10,762 bases of DNA from Bryobacterales bacterium (GTDB lineage: Bacteria; Acidobacteriota; Terriglobia; Bryobacterales; Bryobacteraceae), in the NCBI GenBank assembly GCA_003132905.1, contig PKZC01000402.1, positions 6,601 through 17,362 of the forward strand, written 5' to 3'. The notes beneath the pieces are model-generated. The model did no database searches, had not been told where the DNA came from, and saw only the letters and a list, made by a program, of their open reading frames with translations. Shown in pieces: positions 1 through 7,785 of the stretch; position 1 is the first letter of the stretch, and each line of letters begins with the position of its first letter. A program made the position numbers and the translations under genes.

Positions 1-3000
1 ACCGTGGATACGAAGGCGTCCGGATTGAGCCACTGGATAGTGCCCGGCTGTGTGATCCCAGCGATCGAATTGTGTTGGTACAGCGGCACGCCCGATACAA
101 CGCTAGCGTACTGCGGGCCGCTCCCCTGAACGATGCCATTTCCGTTCGCGGAGTACGGTGCGCTCAAAACCGAAAATGGCAATCCACTATGCCAAAAGGC
201 CGTGCCCGAGACCTGCCATCCGTTCAGCGCTCGTGCCAGCAGTGGATTGCGGGCTTTGATGGGCAACTGATAAACGTATTGCGCGGTCAAGTTGTCTCGA
301 ACATCGTAATCACAGGGGCCGTATTGGCGGCTGAGTTCGCCGGGCAGCGGTGACAGGATCGCGCCCGCGGCGAATGGAAGGAATCCGCCGTTGGAAACCG
401 TGTCCATGCAGTGGCTCCAAGTGTAGTTGACCAGGACTTGAAGGCCGTGCGCCAGGCGCTTGTCCGCCGTTAACTGCAGGCCGTTGTAGTGGCTGTTTGC
501 GCCGGTGTTCAGTTGCGTTACCGGCCCAAAACGCGGATCGACGGGCTGGCCGTAAGGGAACGGCGCAAAGCATCCGGCGCAGACCGTTTGATAACCGTTC
601 ACTTGCGTTTCGTAGGGTTGGTTTACGGCGCGCGTACCTACATACTGAGCTCGCAAATTGAGCGCATTGCCAATTTGGTGTTCCAAGGCAAAGCTCCACT
701 GCATGAAGTAAGGCGCATGGAGCTTGCCGTCCGGAACCGCCGTGATCGAAATCGGAGGAAGGCAGGAGTTTCGACTGGCCAATGTCGAAGCGCATGAGAG
801 TTCGCCTTGAGCGAAGCCGGAGTTGAACAGCTGATTTGCCGCCGCAGCGGCGTCGATAGCGCTGTTTGGGACTCCCGGTGCGATGGCTGTTCCACCTACT
901 GAGCCCAGTAGTCCGCCTTGAAAAGTCTTCGAGTACGGAGGGTTCACGCCCACGAGATCTGCGACGCTGCCCGGCAGGATGTCGCTGAACAGGCCGAAAC
1001 CACTGCGCAGGACCGTGTGCGGCGCGATCTGCCACGCGATTGCGGTTCTGGGTTGGAGGATCGCCAAGGGCGTCGAAGCGAACACGTTGGCAAGATGCGT
1101 CTGAATCACCGCATCGAGAGGCTGATTCAGATCGTGCGAGATGGAATCGAACGAGCCGGCCAGTCGCGCGACGGCGTCATGCGGATTCAGCGGATTCGAA
1201 TTGTAAGTATCGCGGACGCCGAAAGTCCAGGTGAACGTGCGTGTCAACTTCCAGGTATCCTGCGCATAAAAATCCAGATTGAGGAAGTTGTAGGGCTGCG
1301 AATCGGCCAACGGAAAGGTTTCTGAAGCCGTGGATGCGATGCCGTAGATGAACTGGGGCAGCGTGGTGTAGGTCACCAGTGGAACTTCGCCCTCGCCAAA
1401 ATCATAATCGTTCAGGCGGAAGATCCGGCTGTTGGTTCCAAACCGGAATTCGTGCGAGCCAACGGTCCAGGCGAGATTGTCATTGATGAAGAAGCGCGTC
1501 GCGCGCCGGCCCTGCACCCACGTATTGTCGAGCCCTCCGAGCGGTGTGAACGGAGCGTTCGAGCCGCTGCCCTGGAGCACGATTGGAAAGGCCGCGAGCG
1601 TTTTCTCGAAGTCGGCCGGCCCGAACAAGCTTTCATACCAGGAGAACGCGGGATTGAAGTAGTTCACCAGATGTCCGGAAAATACGTGCGTGTAGCCGGA
1701 TGCGAAGGAGTAGAGAGGCTGCGGAGAGATGGCATTGAAGATCGGATTGATGGGATCGGTGTAGGCAGCCTGGAGGCCGGTGTCGGACTGAAAGCGGAAC
1801 CATGCCATGTTGTTGGTGTTGATGTTGTAGTCGATGCGAGCCGTCTGCACCTGCTCGCGATCGTCACTCGAATGCGAAATGCTCTGGCGGTTCGCGCATC
1901 CATTTCCGTTGGGCGGATTGCCGATCGTAGCGGCCCCATTGCTATTGAACGGGCACCCGAGCACTGCGAGCGGAGTGCCCGAGGTATTGCCGTACAGCGC
2001 AAAGAGCTTCTGGTAGAACGGCACCAGTTGGGGCACTGGCTGATAAGTCGATCCCGTGATGGAGTCCACGCCGCCGCGCGGCAATTGATCGAGAACATAG
2101 TTTTGAAACGCGGGAGTGGGCACGGTGGTGGCGGTGACGATGGGGAGCGCGATCCGTACCCATTCCGAATCGAAGAAGAAAAACAGCTTGTCGTGGACGA
2201 TCGGACCTCCGAGACTTCCCCCCAAGTGATTCACCGTTGAGCGCGGTTTGTGATTTCCCGGCGTGGCGTTCGTAAAGAAATCGGCGGCATTCAGCTTCGA
2301 GCCGTTCCACAGTTCGTACACATTTCCGTGAAATCGATTGGTGCCGGATTTCGTCACGTAGTTGATCTGAGAAGCGCCGTACCGGCCCTGATCGACAGCG
2401 TAGGAAACGGTGTTGACCGTCACCTCCGCGATCGAATTCAACCCCAGCACCAGATTGGTAGAAAGACCGCTGTTCAGGTTGGTCAGCGGATCGTTAGTCT
2501 CCAAGCCATCGACAATATAGCCGTTCGAAAGCGATGGCAAGCCGTTGAACTGAACGTTGCCGTAGCCGTTTGTGCCACCGACGAAGTCGTTCCCGCTCCC
2601 GGCCGTGTTAATCAACGCACCTGCGGCGAATTGGATCGGATACGTCATGTCGCCACCCGGATTCGGAAGGTCTTCGAGAGCGCGAGCATTCAATGTCGTC
2701 GAAGTATTCGGGTTGTCAGGGTTGATTAAAGGCGCCTGATCTTGAACGAGAACAGTTGCGCGTGCCGATGCGACGTTCAACCTGAAATCGACCGTTTGCT
2801 TTTGCCCGAGCTGCGCGGACACAGCATTGTGTTGTTGTGCTTCAAAACGGTCTGCCTCAGCCTTGACCGAGTACATGCCGGGCTTGAGCTGCGGAAAACT
2901 AAAACGTCCGGCGTCGTCGGTTTTCACGGATCGTTTAAGGCCATTCTCTACGTTCGTGACGGTCACGATAGCGGCGGAGATCGCCGCATCGGCTGGATCG

Positions 3001-3110
3001 ACAACCGAGCCGACGATGGCGCTGGTAGTCTCGCCCTGACCTTGCGCGAACTTTACCAAGATCAAAGCGACGGCCGCGACCCGGATCCAATACCGATAAC
3101 GGAGCAGCAT
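1..3110 (-). CDS. TonB-dependent receptor, Oar-like, with carboxypeptidase-regulatory-like N-terminal domain (partial, C-terminal end missing)
   Basis: Outer-membrane active transporter expected to import a bulky or scarce ligand using TonB energy; the ligand is not readable from the sequence. The reverse strand is open from ATG 3108-3110 to the left edge (1036 codons, no stop), so only the end of the barrel is missing. Residues 1-24 are a signal peptide (RYRYWIR, then a hydrophobic core ending near AQG). About residues 28-112 form a carboxypeptidase-regulatory-like beta-sandwich (IVGSVVDP, DDAGRFSFPQLKPGMYSV). A plug follows (NGYIVDGLETNDPL near 195-210; VTKSGTNRFHG at 252-262). The rest is a barrel rich in Tyr, Trp, Asn and Phe with typical fragments such as FYAQDTWKLT and NYTWSHCMD. 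Domain order and the length beyond 1000 residues fit the Oar-like receptors abundant in Acidobacteriota. No SusD-like partner is visible. It lies 202 bases downstream of the two-domain secreted protein on the same strand, with its own promoter-like region. Confidence 0.93.
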   Translation of the reverse strand, partial: MLLRYRYWIRVAAVALILVKFAQGQGETTSAIVGSVVDPADAAISAAIVTVTNVENGLKRSVKTDDAGRFSFPQLKPGMYSVKAEADRFEAQQHNAVSAQLGQKQTVDFRLNVASARATVLVQDQAPLINPDNPNTSTTLNARALEDLPNPGGDMTYPIQFAAGALINTAGSGNDFVGGTNGYGNVQFNGLPSLSNGYIVDGLETNDPLTNLNSGLSTNLVLGLNSIAEVTVNTVSYAVDQGRYGASQINYVTKSGTNRFHGNVYELWNGSKLNAADFFTNATPGNHKPRSTVNHLGGSLGGPIVHDKLFFFFDSEWVRIALPIVTATTVPTPAFQNYVLDQLPRGGVDSITGSTYQPVPQLVPFYQKLFALYGNTSGTPLAVLGCPFNSNGAATIGNPPNGNGCANRQSISHSSDDREQVQTARIDYNINTNNMAWFRFQSDTGLQAAYTDPINPIFNAISPQPLYSFASGYTHVFSGHLVNYFNPAFSWYESLFGPADFEKTLAAFPIVLQGSGSNAPFTPLGGLDNTWVQGRRATRFFINDNLAWTVGSHEFRFGTNSRIFRLNDYDFGEGEVPLVTYTTLPQFIYGIASTASETFPLADSQPYNFLNLDFYAQDTWKLTRTFTWTFGVRDTYNSNPLNPHDAVARLAGSFDSISHDLNQPLDAVIQTHLANVFASTPLAILQPRTAIAWQIAPHTVLRSGFGLFSDILPGSVADLVGVNPPYSKTFQGGLLGSVGGTAIAPGVPNSAIDAAAAANQLFNSGFAQGELSCASTLASRNSCLPPISITAVPDGKLHAPYFMQWSFALEHQIGNALNLRAQYVGTRAVNQPYETQVNGYQTVCAGCFAPFPYGQPVDPRFGPVTQLNTGANSHYNGLQLTADKRLAHGLQVLVNYTWSHCMDTVSNGGFLPFAAGAILSPLPGELSRQYGPCDYDVRDNLTAQYVYQLPIKARNPLLARALNGWQVSGTAFWHSGLPFSVLSAPYSANGNGIVQGSGPQYASVVSGVPLYQHNSIAGITQPGTIQWLNPDAFVST

Positions 3111-3118
3111 TTAGCTAC

Positions 3119-3146
3119 TTTACTACAGATTTCAAACATTAGTAAA
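3119..3146. promoter_or_regulatory. Inverted repeat upstream of the TonB receptor, putative operator
   Basis: Perfect 7-bp arms, TTTACTA at 3119-3125 and TAGTAAA at 3140-3146, separated by 14 bases, end 9 bases before the receptor's ATG. The TACTA/TAGTA half-sites resemble those bound by BlaI/MecI-type repressors, but the spacing is wider than the compact operator of that family, so the regulator is a guess. On the receptor strand the distal arm contains a weak -10-like hexamer (TTTACT), so bound protein would block initiation. No strong Shine-Dalgarno sequence precedes the receptor start. Confidence 0.4.
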
Positions 3147-3156
3147 CTATGGTTAA

Positions 3157-3169
3157 TTTAGTGCCTAAA
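3157..3169. repeat. Short inverted repeat TTTAG-TGC-CTAAA in the receptor promoter region
   Basis: Five-base perfect arms flank a 3-base centre, 11 bases upstream of the longer inverted repeat and in the same AT-rich patch. On the receptor strand it lies where a -35 element would be expected. It could be a second operator half or chance; arms this short carry little weight alone. Confidence 0.25.
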
Positions 3170-3312
3170 CATTGATTTCACAACGGCCTAGCCCTAAGCG
3201 ACCCGCCTGGACGAGAAACGGCCTACTCTTTGTGTCGCTACCAACCAAACTCTTCAGCCTGAGTCGGCGGAAGCCAATTCAGCGTTACTCTGCTGTTCAC
3301 CGCAACCGAAAT

Positions 3313-4884
3313 CTATTTCTTTTTGGCCGCCGCGTCTTTGATAGCCTTCAAATGCGGAAGGTCGTGATCTTCTTCGTGGCAGGCGGCCTCGTACATCATG
3401 CCTTTTTCGCGCGTGATCGGAAATGCGATGGTCCATGGCCGCGTGTACACCACCGGATCGGCGACGGTCGCCTGGTACTTGATGGTGTCGGGACCCGCCG
3501 GCGTGAATCGTTCGACCACGTGCGCGGCATAGCTGATAACATCACCCACTTCATTCAACCAGGTTTCACCGTTGAGATTCGTCGTATCCACCACCAGCGT
3601 ATCGCCCTCCCAATGCCCAATCGAATCGCCTTGCCACAGCTGGATTGAATCGGGTAGATGCGGCCGGGGGCGAAGTGAGATGATGCGCCACGCTACACGC
3701 TCGTGCAGAATCACGAAATAGTCGGGCGTCTGAATAAAGTGGAACGAGGTGGGAACGTACATCGCTCGCGGAACACCGGCCGGGAAGCAGTGCGCCGTCG
3801 GATCGTCATAACCCCTTGCTTCGCGGTTTCGATCCTTCCTTTCCTGCAAGGCCCACGGCTGCAGCGGAAGGGTCAGGTCTGGAGGATCGATCACCACTCC
3901 TCGCCCGCCCTGAGTGAGTCCATTGATGGCGTGTTTTTCCAATCCGAAATTCGCGCCGCCGGCGTCGGGGACAAAATAACCCTGAAAATCGGGCTTCCCG
4001 TCGGGCTTTCGGCGAACGTTCGCGGCATTGCTTACGGGCGCGGTGGAAGCATTGGACGGGACAGCCGTCATAGCCATGGATGGCGCGGGTCCCTTACCCG
4101 GATACCACGTCCTTTCTTCGCGCGTGAACGCGCCGTTGGCCTCTTCCACTTCGGCCTGGCAGACGTACTCGAACAGCCTGTCCCGGTCCGTCCTGCGGCG
4201 CAACGGAAGCCGGATGGTCCAGGGCTTGGTGAAAACTTTTGAATCCTCGATGGTCGCTTCGTATTGGATAGTGTCAGGGTCCGTCATGCGATATCGCTCC
4301 ACCACATGGAGCGCGTCGCTGTGAAAGTTTCCCGCCATGTCGAACCATGTTTTGTCGTTGTTGTTGGCCACGTCGACAACCAGCGTGTCCCCCTCCCAGC
4401 GGCCCCGCGAATCGCCCATCCAGAAGGTGTTGTCGGCCTCCGGGTGCGAACTGCCATCCGTATAAATGAGGCGATAGTCGAGTGACCATTCGAACGCCAT
4501 CGCCATGGTCTGAGGCGTCTGGAAAATCTGAAATGGGAAATCGAGATACATGACGCGAGGTACGCCAGGGATATAGCACTTCCCGAGGGGATCGTCCTTC
4601 TGCCGGTTCTGAAAGTTTTCGGCTTTCTTCTGGGCGGCCCACGGCTGATATGGGATCTCGGTTCCCTCGACGACAGACCGTCCGGCCAACATATTGTAAT
4701 GCGCCGCGTGATCCCCCAGATCGGCTGCCGCAGTGCTAGAAGCCTGCCAAATGCCCTCAAAGTTTGGCTTGCCGTCGGCCGTTCGTGGCAAATTCGGACG
4801 AGAAGGCGTAGTGCGTTCCGGAGCAGCCAGTAGCGCGCCGGCCAGCGCGAGGGCAGCCATCGCGGCAAGTGGGAATGAGCGCAT
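3313..4884 (-). CDS. Secreted protein with two tandem WEG(D/N)T-family domains, function unknown
   Basis: I know no function for this family, which is common in Acidobacteriota and usually left hypothetical. The chosen start, ATG 4882-4884, begins a clean signal peptide ([22 protein letters not shown]) and gives 523 residues. An in-frame ATG at 4963-4965 would add 27 hydrophilic residues before it and lies inside a promoter repeat, so I reject it, although no good Shine-Dalgarno precedes either start. Two copies of one domain follow: A (about 36-265) and B (about 293-515). Each has DGKP(N/D)F(E/Q)G, a Cys in a C-x-x-x-G-V-P-R motif (C103, C366), a [11 protein letters not shown] strand, a HVVER strand, a P-W-T-I strand, and a late Cys (C242, C502). 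Copy B ends in a His/Asp/Glu-rich stretch (CHEEDHD) that could bind metal. The cysteine pair suggests a disulfide in each periplasmic domain. It is transcribed away from the Mo-hydroxylase genes and towards the TonB receptor. Confidence 0.85.
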   Translation of the reverse strand: MRSFPLAAMAALALAGALLAAPERTTPSRPNLPRTADGKPNFEGIWQASSTAAADLGDHAAHYNMLAGRSVVEGTEIPYQPWAAQKKAENFQNRQKDDPLGKCYIPGVPRVMYLDFPFQIFQTPQTMAMAFEWSLDYRLIYTDGSSHPEADNTFWMGDSRGRWEGDTLVVDVANNNDKTWFDMAGNFHSDALHVVERYRMTDPDTIQYEATIEDSKVFTKPWTIRLPLRRRTDRDRLFEYVCQAEVEEANGAFTREERTWYPGKGPAPSMAMTAVPSNASTAPVSNAANVRRKPDGKPDFQGYFVPDAGGANFGLEKHAINGLTQGGRGVVIDPPDLTLPLQPWALQERKDRNREARGYDDPTAHCFPAGVPRAMYVPTSFHFIQTPDYFVILHERVAWRIISLRPRPHLPDSIQLWQGDSIGHWEGDTLVVDTTNLNGETWLNEVGDVISYAAHVVERFTPAGPDTIKYQATVADPVVYTRPWTIAFPITREKGMMYEAACHEEDHDLPHLKAIKDAAAKKK

Positions 4885-4963
4885 ATAAGAACTATCAGAA
4901 CACACTTTTTTCGCTGTCCCCGCAGTCGCGCGGTCCGTGTGCGAGGCCGACGCCTTGCCCCCC

Positions 4964-4991
4964 ATGCTAAATCCCCCAGGATGCTATATCC
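4964..4991 (+). promoter_or_regulatory. 11-bp direct repeat at 17-bp period upstream of the [2Fe-2S] subunit gene
   Basis: ATGCTAAATCC (4964-4974) and ATGCTATATCC (4981-4991) match at 10 of 11 bases, 17 bases start to start. The second copy overlaps a 5-bp-arm inverted repeat, AGGAT-GCTAT-ATCCT (4978-4992), and a weak TATATC -10-like box at 4985-4990. It lies 22 bases before the chosen start of the plus-strand operon and in the gap shared with the divergent minus-strand gene. Tandem direct repeats here would suit an activator or repressor binding in series. No regulator gene is in the window. Confidence 0.45.
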
Positions 4992-5013
4992 TTTAAGTGA
5001 TCGCGAGAACTTT

Positions 5014-5523
5014 ATGGCCTACAAACTGAACGTAAACGGGCGGTCTACAACGGTCGACGCGCCCCCGGACATGCCGTTGCTGTGGGTGCTCCGAGACGTG
5101 CTGAATCTTCGCGGCACAAAGTATGGCTGCGGCATCGGCCAGTGCGCCGCGTGCACCGTGCAATTGAATGGCAAGGCGGCGCGCTCGTGCCAAACACCGG
5201 TTTCCGCCGTGGGCAACCAGGCGGTTACTACCATCGAGGGGTTGTCCGCGGATGGCACTCATCCGGTGCAGATCGCGTGGACGGAAATCGACGTCCCTCA
5301 GTGCGGATACTGTCAGGCGGGGCAGATGATGGCGGCAGCGGCGTTGCTGGCAAAAAAGCCCAACCCGACCGACAGCGATATCGACTCCGCCATGAATGGC
5401 AATCTTTGCCGCTGCGGCACCTATCTTCGCATTCGCAAGGCGATTCATGTTGCTGCCGGATTGTCTACCAATGCGTCCGCTAAGAACCCGCAGCAGGCGC
5501 AGCTCACCCCGTCAGCGAAGTAA
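5014..5523 (+). CDS. iorA: [2Fe-2S] small subunit of IorAB-type molybdenum hydroxylase
   Basis: Electron-transfer subunit of a xanthine-oxidase-family hydroxylase; it relays electrons from the Mo centre through two [2Fe-2S] clusters. The start at 5014 gives [10 protein letters not shown], the usual beginning of the family, and 169 residues, a normal length plus a short Gln/Ala/Ser tail. Upstream in-frame ATGs at 4939 and 4981 would add unrelated residues that overlap the promoter repeat. The N-terminal plant-ferredoxin-like domain has cluster ligands C39, C44, C47 and C59 ([11 protein letters not shown]...SC). The C-terminal four-helix domain has C97, C100, C132 and C134 ([10 protein letters not shown]...LCRCGTY). 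All eight ligands are present. There is no signal peptide, so export probably occurs by hitch-hiking on the Tat-signalled large subunit. It is 27 bases upstream of that gene, clearly the same operon. Isoquinoline 1-oxidoreductase is the best-known relative, but substrates vary widely. Confidence 0.93.
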   Translation: MAYKLNVNGRSTTVDAPPDMPLLWVLRDVLNLRGTKYGCGIGQCAACTVQLNGKAARSCQTPVSAVGNQAVTTIEGLSADGTHPVQIAWTEIDVPQCGYCQAGQMMAAAALLAKKPNPTDSDIDSAMNGNLCRCGTYLRIRKAIHVAAGLSTNASAKNPQQAQLTPSAK

Positions 5524-5537
5524 AAGTACAAAGATAT

Positions 5538-5543
5538 AAGGAG
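5538..5543 (+). promoter_or_regulatory. Shine-Dalgarno site of the molybdopterin subunit gene
   Basis: AAGGAG lies 7 bases before ATG 5551, in the 27-base gap after the [2Fe-2S] subunit. It is one of the two clear ribosome binding sites in the window and fixes the start of the Tat-signal-bearing subunit. Confidence 0.75.
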
Positions 5544-5550
5544 CCTGGAA

Positions 5551-7785
5551 ATGAAGCGCATCGATCGTCGTTCCTTCCTCAAAGTAAGCGCCGCCGGCGC
5601 TGGTGGTGTGTTGATCGGCTTATATGTGCAGCCGAAGGCAGCGGCACAAGCCCGGGGTGGACCGCCGGTACCATCGCCAGATCCGCACACCTATATCAAG
5701 ATCGCGGCCGACGGCACCGTCACCATCGTGGCCAAGAATCCCGAAGTCGGCCAGGGCATCAAAACCATGCTTCCGATGCTGATCGCCGACGAACTGGATG
5801 CCGACTGGAAATCGCTGAAGATCGAGCAGGCCGATTTCGACGACAGCAAATATGCCGCGCAGATCGCTGGTGGCAGCACGGCAACCCCGACCAATTGGCT
5901 TCCGATGCGCCAGGCCGGCGCAGCTGGCCGTGCCATGCTTATCACAGCGGCGGCTCAAACCTGGAGCGTGCCGGAATCGGAATGCAGTACGGCATCCGGC
6001 CGCGTTTATCACAAGGCCTCTAACCGATCGCTCGGCTATGGGGATCTGGCGGCGAAGATGGCGGCGCTGCCCATGCCCGATGTGAAGACGCTCAAGCTGA
6101 AAGATCCGGCGGATTTCAAGATCATCGGCGTCAGCCAGACTCAACGCGAGCTGCCGAACATCGTCACCGGCAAGCCGATTTTTGGCATCGACGTCGTGGT
6201 GCCGGGCATGCTCTATGCCGTATACGAGAAGTGCGGAGTTTTCGGCGGCAAGGTCGCAAGTTCGAACATCGACGAGATCAAGAAACTGCCGGGCGTCAAG
6301 AACGCTTTTGTAGTGACGCGCCCCGACATAACCGACACCGTGCTCCCCGGCGATCCGGGTCTGGAAAGCGGCATCGCGATCCTGGCCGAGACTTGGTGGC
6401 ACGCGCAATCGGCGCGCAAGAAACTGCAAGTCAATTGGGACGAAGGTCCGCGGGCCAATTTCAGCAGCGTCGCTTTTGCGCAGCGCGCACAAGAACTGAA
6501 CAAGCAAGCGCCGCAGAGGACAATTCGCAAAGATGGCGATCCCGACGCGGCCATGAACGGAGCCGCGAAGGTGGTGGAGGCGGCGTATGCTTATCCATTC
6601 ATCTCTCACGCGCCACTCGAACCGCAGAATTGCACCGCGCATTTCAAAGATGGAAAATGCGAAATTTGGACCAACAGCCAGATTCCGGGCAGCGGGCGCC
6701 GTCTGGCCGCGCAGGTTTTAGGTATTCCCGAAAGCGATGTGACGCTGCACATGGTCCGCGGCGGCGGTGGCTTCGGGCGGCGTCTGACGAACGACTACGT
6801 GGCTGAAGCAGCGTACATTTCGAAGGAAGCGGGCGTTCCCGTGAAGCTGCTCTGGTCTCGCGAAGACGACATGGCGCACGATTATTATCGGCCCGGCGGT
6901 TTCCAATTCCTCAAGGCTGGGCTGGATGCCCAAGGCAAAGTCGTTGCCTGGCACAATCATTTCATCAGCTATGGCGATGGGGACCGGTTTGTTTCGGCTG
7001 GCGCCATGGGTCCAACCGAGTTCCCGCAGCGCTTCATCCCGAACTACCATCTGCAAGCTTCCGTGCAGCCGTTGGGCATTCGAACCGGTTCGCTTCGCGC
7101 GCCCAGCAGCAACGCTTTCGGATTCGTCATTCAGTCTTTCATCGACGAACTGGCCCATGCCGCTGGAAAAGATCCCGTCGAGTTTCGCCTTGCCTTGCTC
7201 GATTCGGCAACTTCCGCCGAGCAGGGTCTTGACGATCGCGGCCGGCCGGGACTCAATGCCGGTCGTATGAAGGGCGTCGTCCAACTGGTGGCCGAGAAAT
7301 CCGGATGGGGCAAACGCACTTTGCCAAAAGGCACCGCGATGGGCGTGGCATTCCATTACAGCCATCTCGGATACTTCGCCGAAGTAGCGGAAGTCGCGGT
7401 TGATCCCACGAATAAAGTGAAGATCAACAAGATCTGGGTGGCGGCCGACGTGGGTAGTCAGATCATCAATCCGAGCGCCGCTGAGAACATCATCCAGGGC
7501 GGAATCATCGACGGATTGAGCGAACTGATGGATCAGGAGATCACGGTAGAAAAGGGCCGCGTGGTGGAGACAAATTACCACCAGCACAAGATGGTTCGCC
7601 TCACCCAGGCTCCGCCGGAAATCGAAGTCCATTATCTGAAGACCAACAATACGCCCACCGGCTTGGGAGAACCGGCCATGCCGCCTGTTCTTCCAGCTGT
7701 CGCCAACGCGATCTTCACCGCTACAGGCAAGCGCGTGCGTTCGCTGCCTATTGCAAAGTCCGAGTATAAGTTCAGTTGGGCTTAG
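5551..7785 (+). CDS. iorB: Molybdopterin-binding large subunit of IorAB-type molybdenum hydroxylase, Tat-exported
   Basis: Catalytic subunit of a xanthine-dehydrogenase-family enzyme that hydroxylates a heteroaromatic ring carbon or oxidises an aldehyde, using water as oxygen source. At 744 residues it has normal IorB length. A twin-arginine signal occupies residues 1-33 (DRRSFLK with R6 and R7, hydrophobic stretch, PKAAAQ), placing the mature enzyme in the periplasm. Family landmarks are the HAPLEPQNCTA segment (353-363), the glycine-rich molybdopterin loop RGGGGFGRR (403-411), and the C-terminal TGLGEPAMPPVLPAVANA segment, in which E707 is the expected catalytic glutamate of the G-x-G-E motif. 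The three-gene xanthine dehydrogenase layout is absent: no FAD subunit is nearby, no XdhC-type maturation factor is in the window, and no cytochrome c follows, so the electron acceptor is unknown. Start supported by AAGGAG 7 bases upstream. The last 10 bases overlap the next gene. Confidence 0.95.
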   Translation: MKRIDRRSFLKVSAAGAGGVLIGLYVQPKAAAQARGGPPVPSPDPHTYIKIAADGTVTIVAKNPEVGQGIKTMLPMLIADELDADWKSLKIEQADFDDSKYAAQIAGGSTATPTNWLPMRQAGAAGRAMLITAAAQTWSVPESECSTASGRVYHKASNRSLGYGDLAAKMAALPMPDVKTLKLKDPADFKIIGVSQTQRELPNIVTGKPIFGIDVVVPGMLYAVYEKCGVFGGKVASSNIDEIKKLPGVKNAFVVTRPDITDTVLPGDPGLESGIAILAETWWHAQSARKKLQVNWDEGPRANFSSVAFAQRAQELNKQAPQRTIRKDGDPDAAMNGAAKVVEAAYAYPFISHAPLEPQNCTAHFKDGKCEIWTNSQIPGSGRRLAAQVLGIPESDVTLHMVRGGGGFGRRLTNDYVAEAAYISKEAGVPVKLLWSREDDMAHDYYRPGGFQFLKAGLDAQGKVVAWHNHFISYGDGDRFVSAGAMGPTEFPQRFIPNYHLQASVQPLGIRTGSLRAPSSNAFGFVIQSFIDELAHAAGKDPVEFRLALLDSATSAEQGLDDRGRPGLNAGRMKGVVQLVAEKSGWGKRTLPKGTAMGVAFHYSHLGYFAEVAEVAVDPTNKVKINKIWVAADVGSQIINPSAAENIIQGGIIDGLSELMDQEITVEKGRVVETNYHQHKMVRLTQAPPEIEVHYLKTNNTPTGLGEPAMPPVLPAVANAIFTATGKRVRSLPIAKSEYKFSWA

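Noticed and set aside
310..1035. Open frame of 241 codons on the minus strand
   Set aside because: It overlaps the TonB receptor frame, which is continuous for 1036 codons with clear family features; this frame is Arg/Pro-rich without recognisable motifs.
1452..2240. Plus-strand open frame of 262 codons inside the receptor gene
   Set aside because: Antisense shadow of the receptor; no family features and no supporting start context.
3182..3225. Direct repeat AACGGCCTA at 3182-3190 and 3217-3225
   Set aside because: Nine bases at a 35-base period downstream of a gene, with no relation to a promoter or mobile-element end; likely chance.
4885..4965. N-terminal extension of the two-domain secreted protein from ATG 4963-4965
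   Set aside because: It would put 27 hydrophilic residues before a standard signal peptide and would overlap the direct repeat of the divergent promoter. The internal ATG at 4882-4884 is more plausible, although the GGGGGA upstream of the longer start leaves some doubt.
4939..5013. N-terminal extension of the [2Fe-2S] subunit from ATG 4939
   Set aside because: The added residues are unlike the family, which begins close to the ferredoxin-like domain as it does from ATG 5014.
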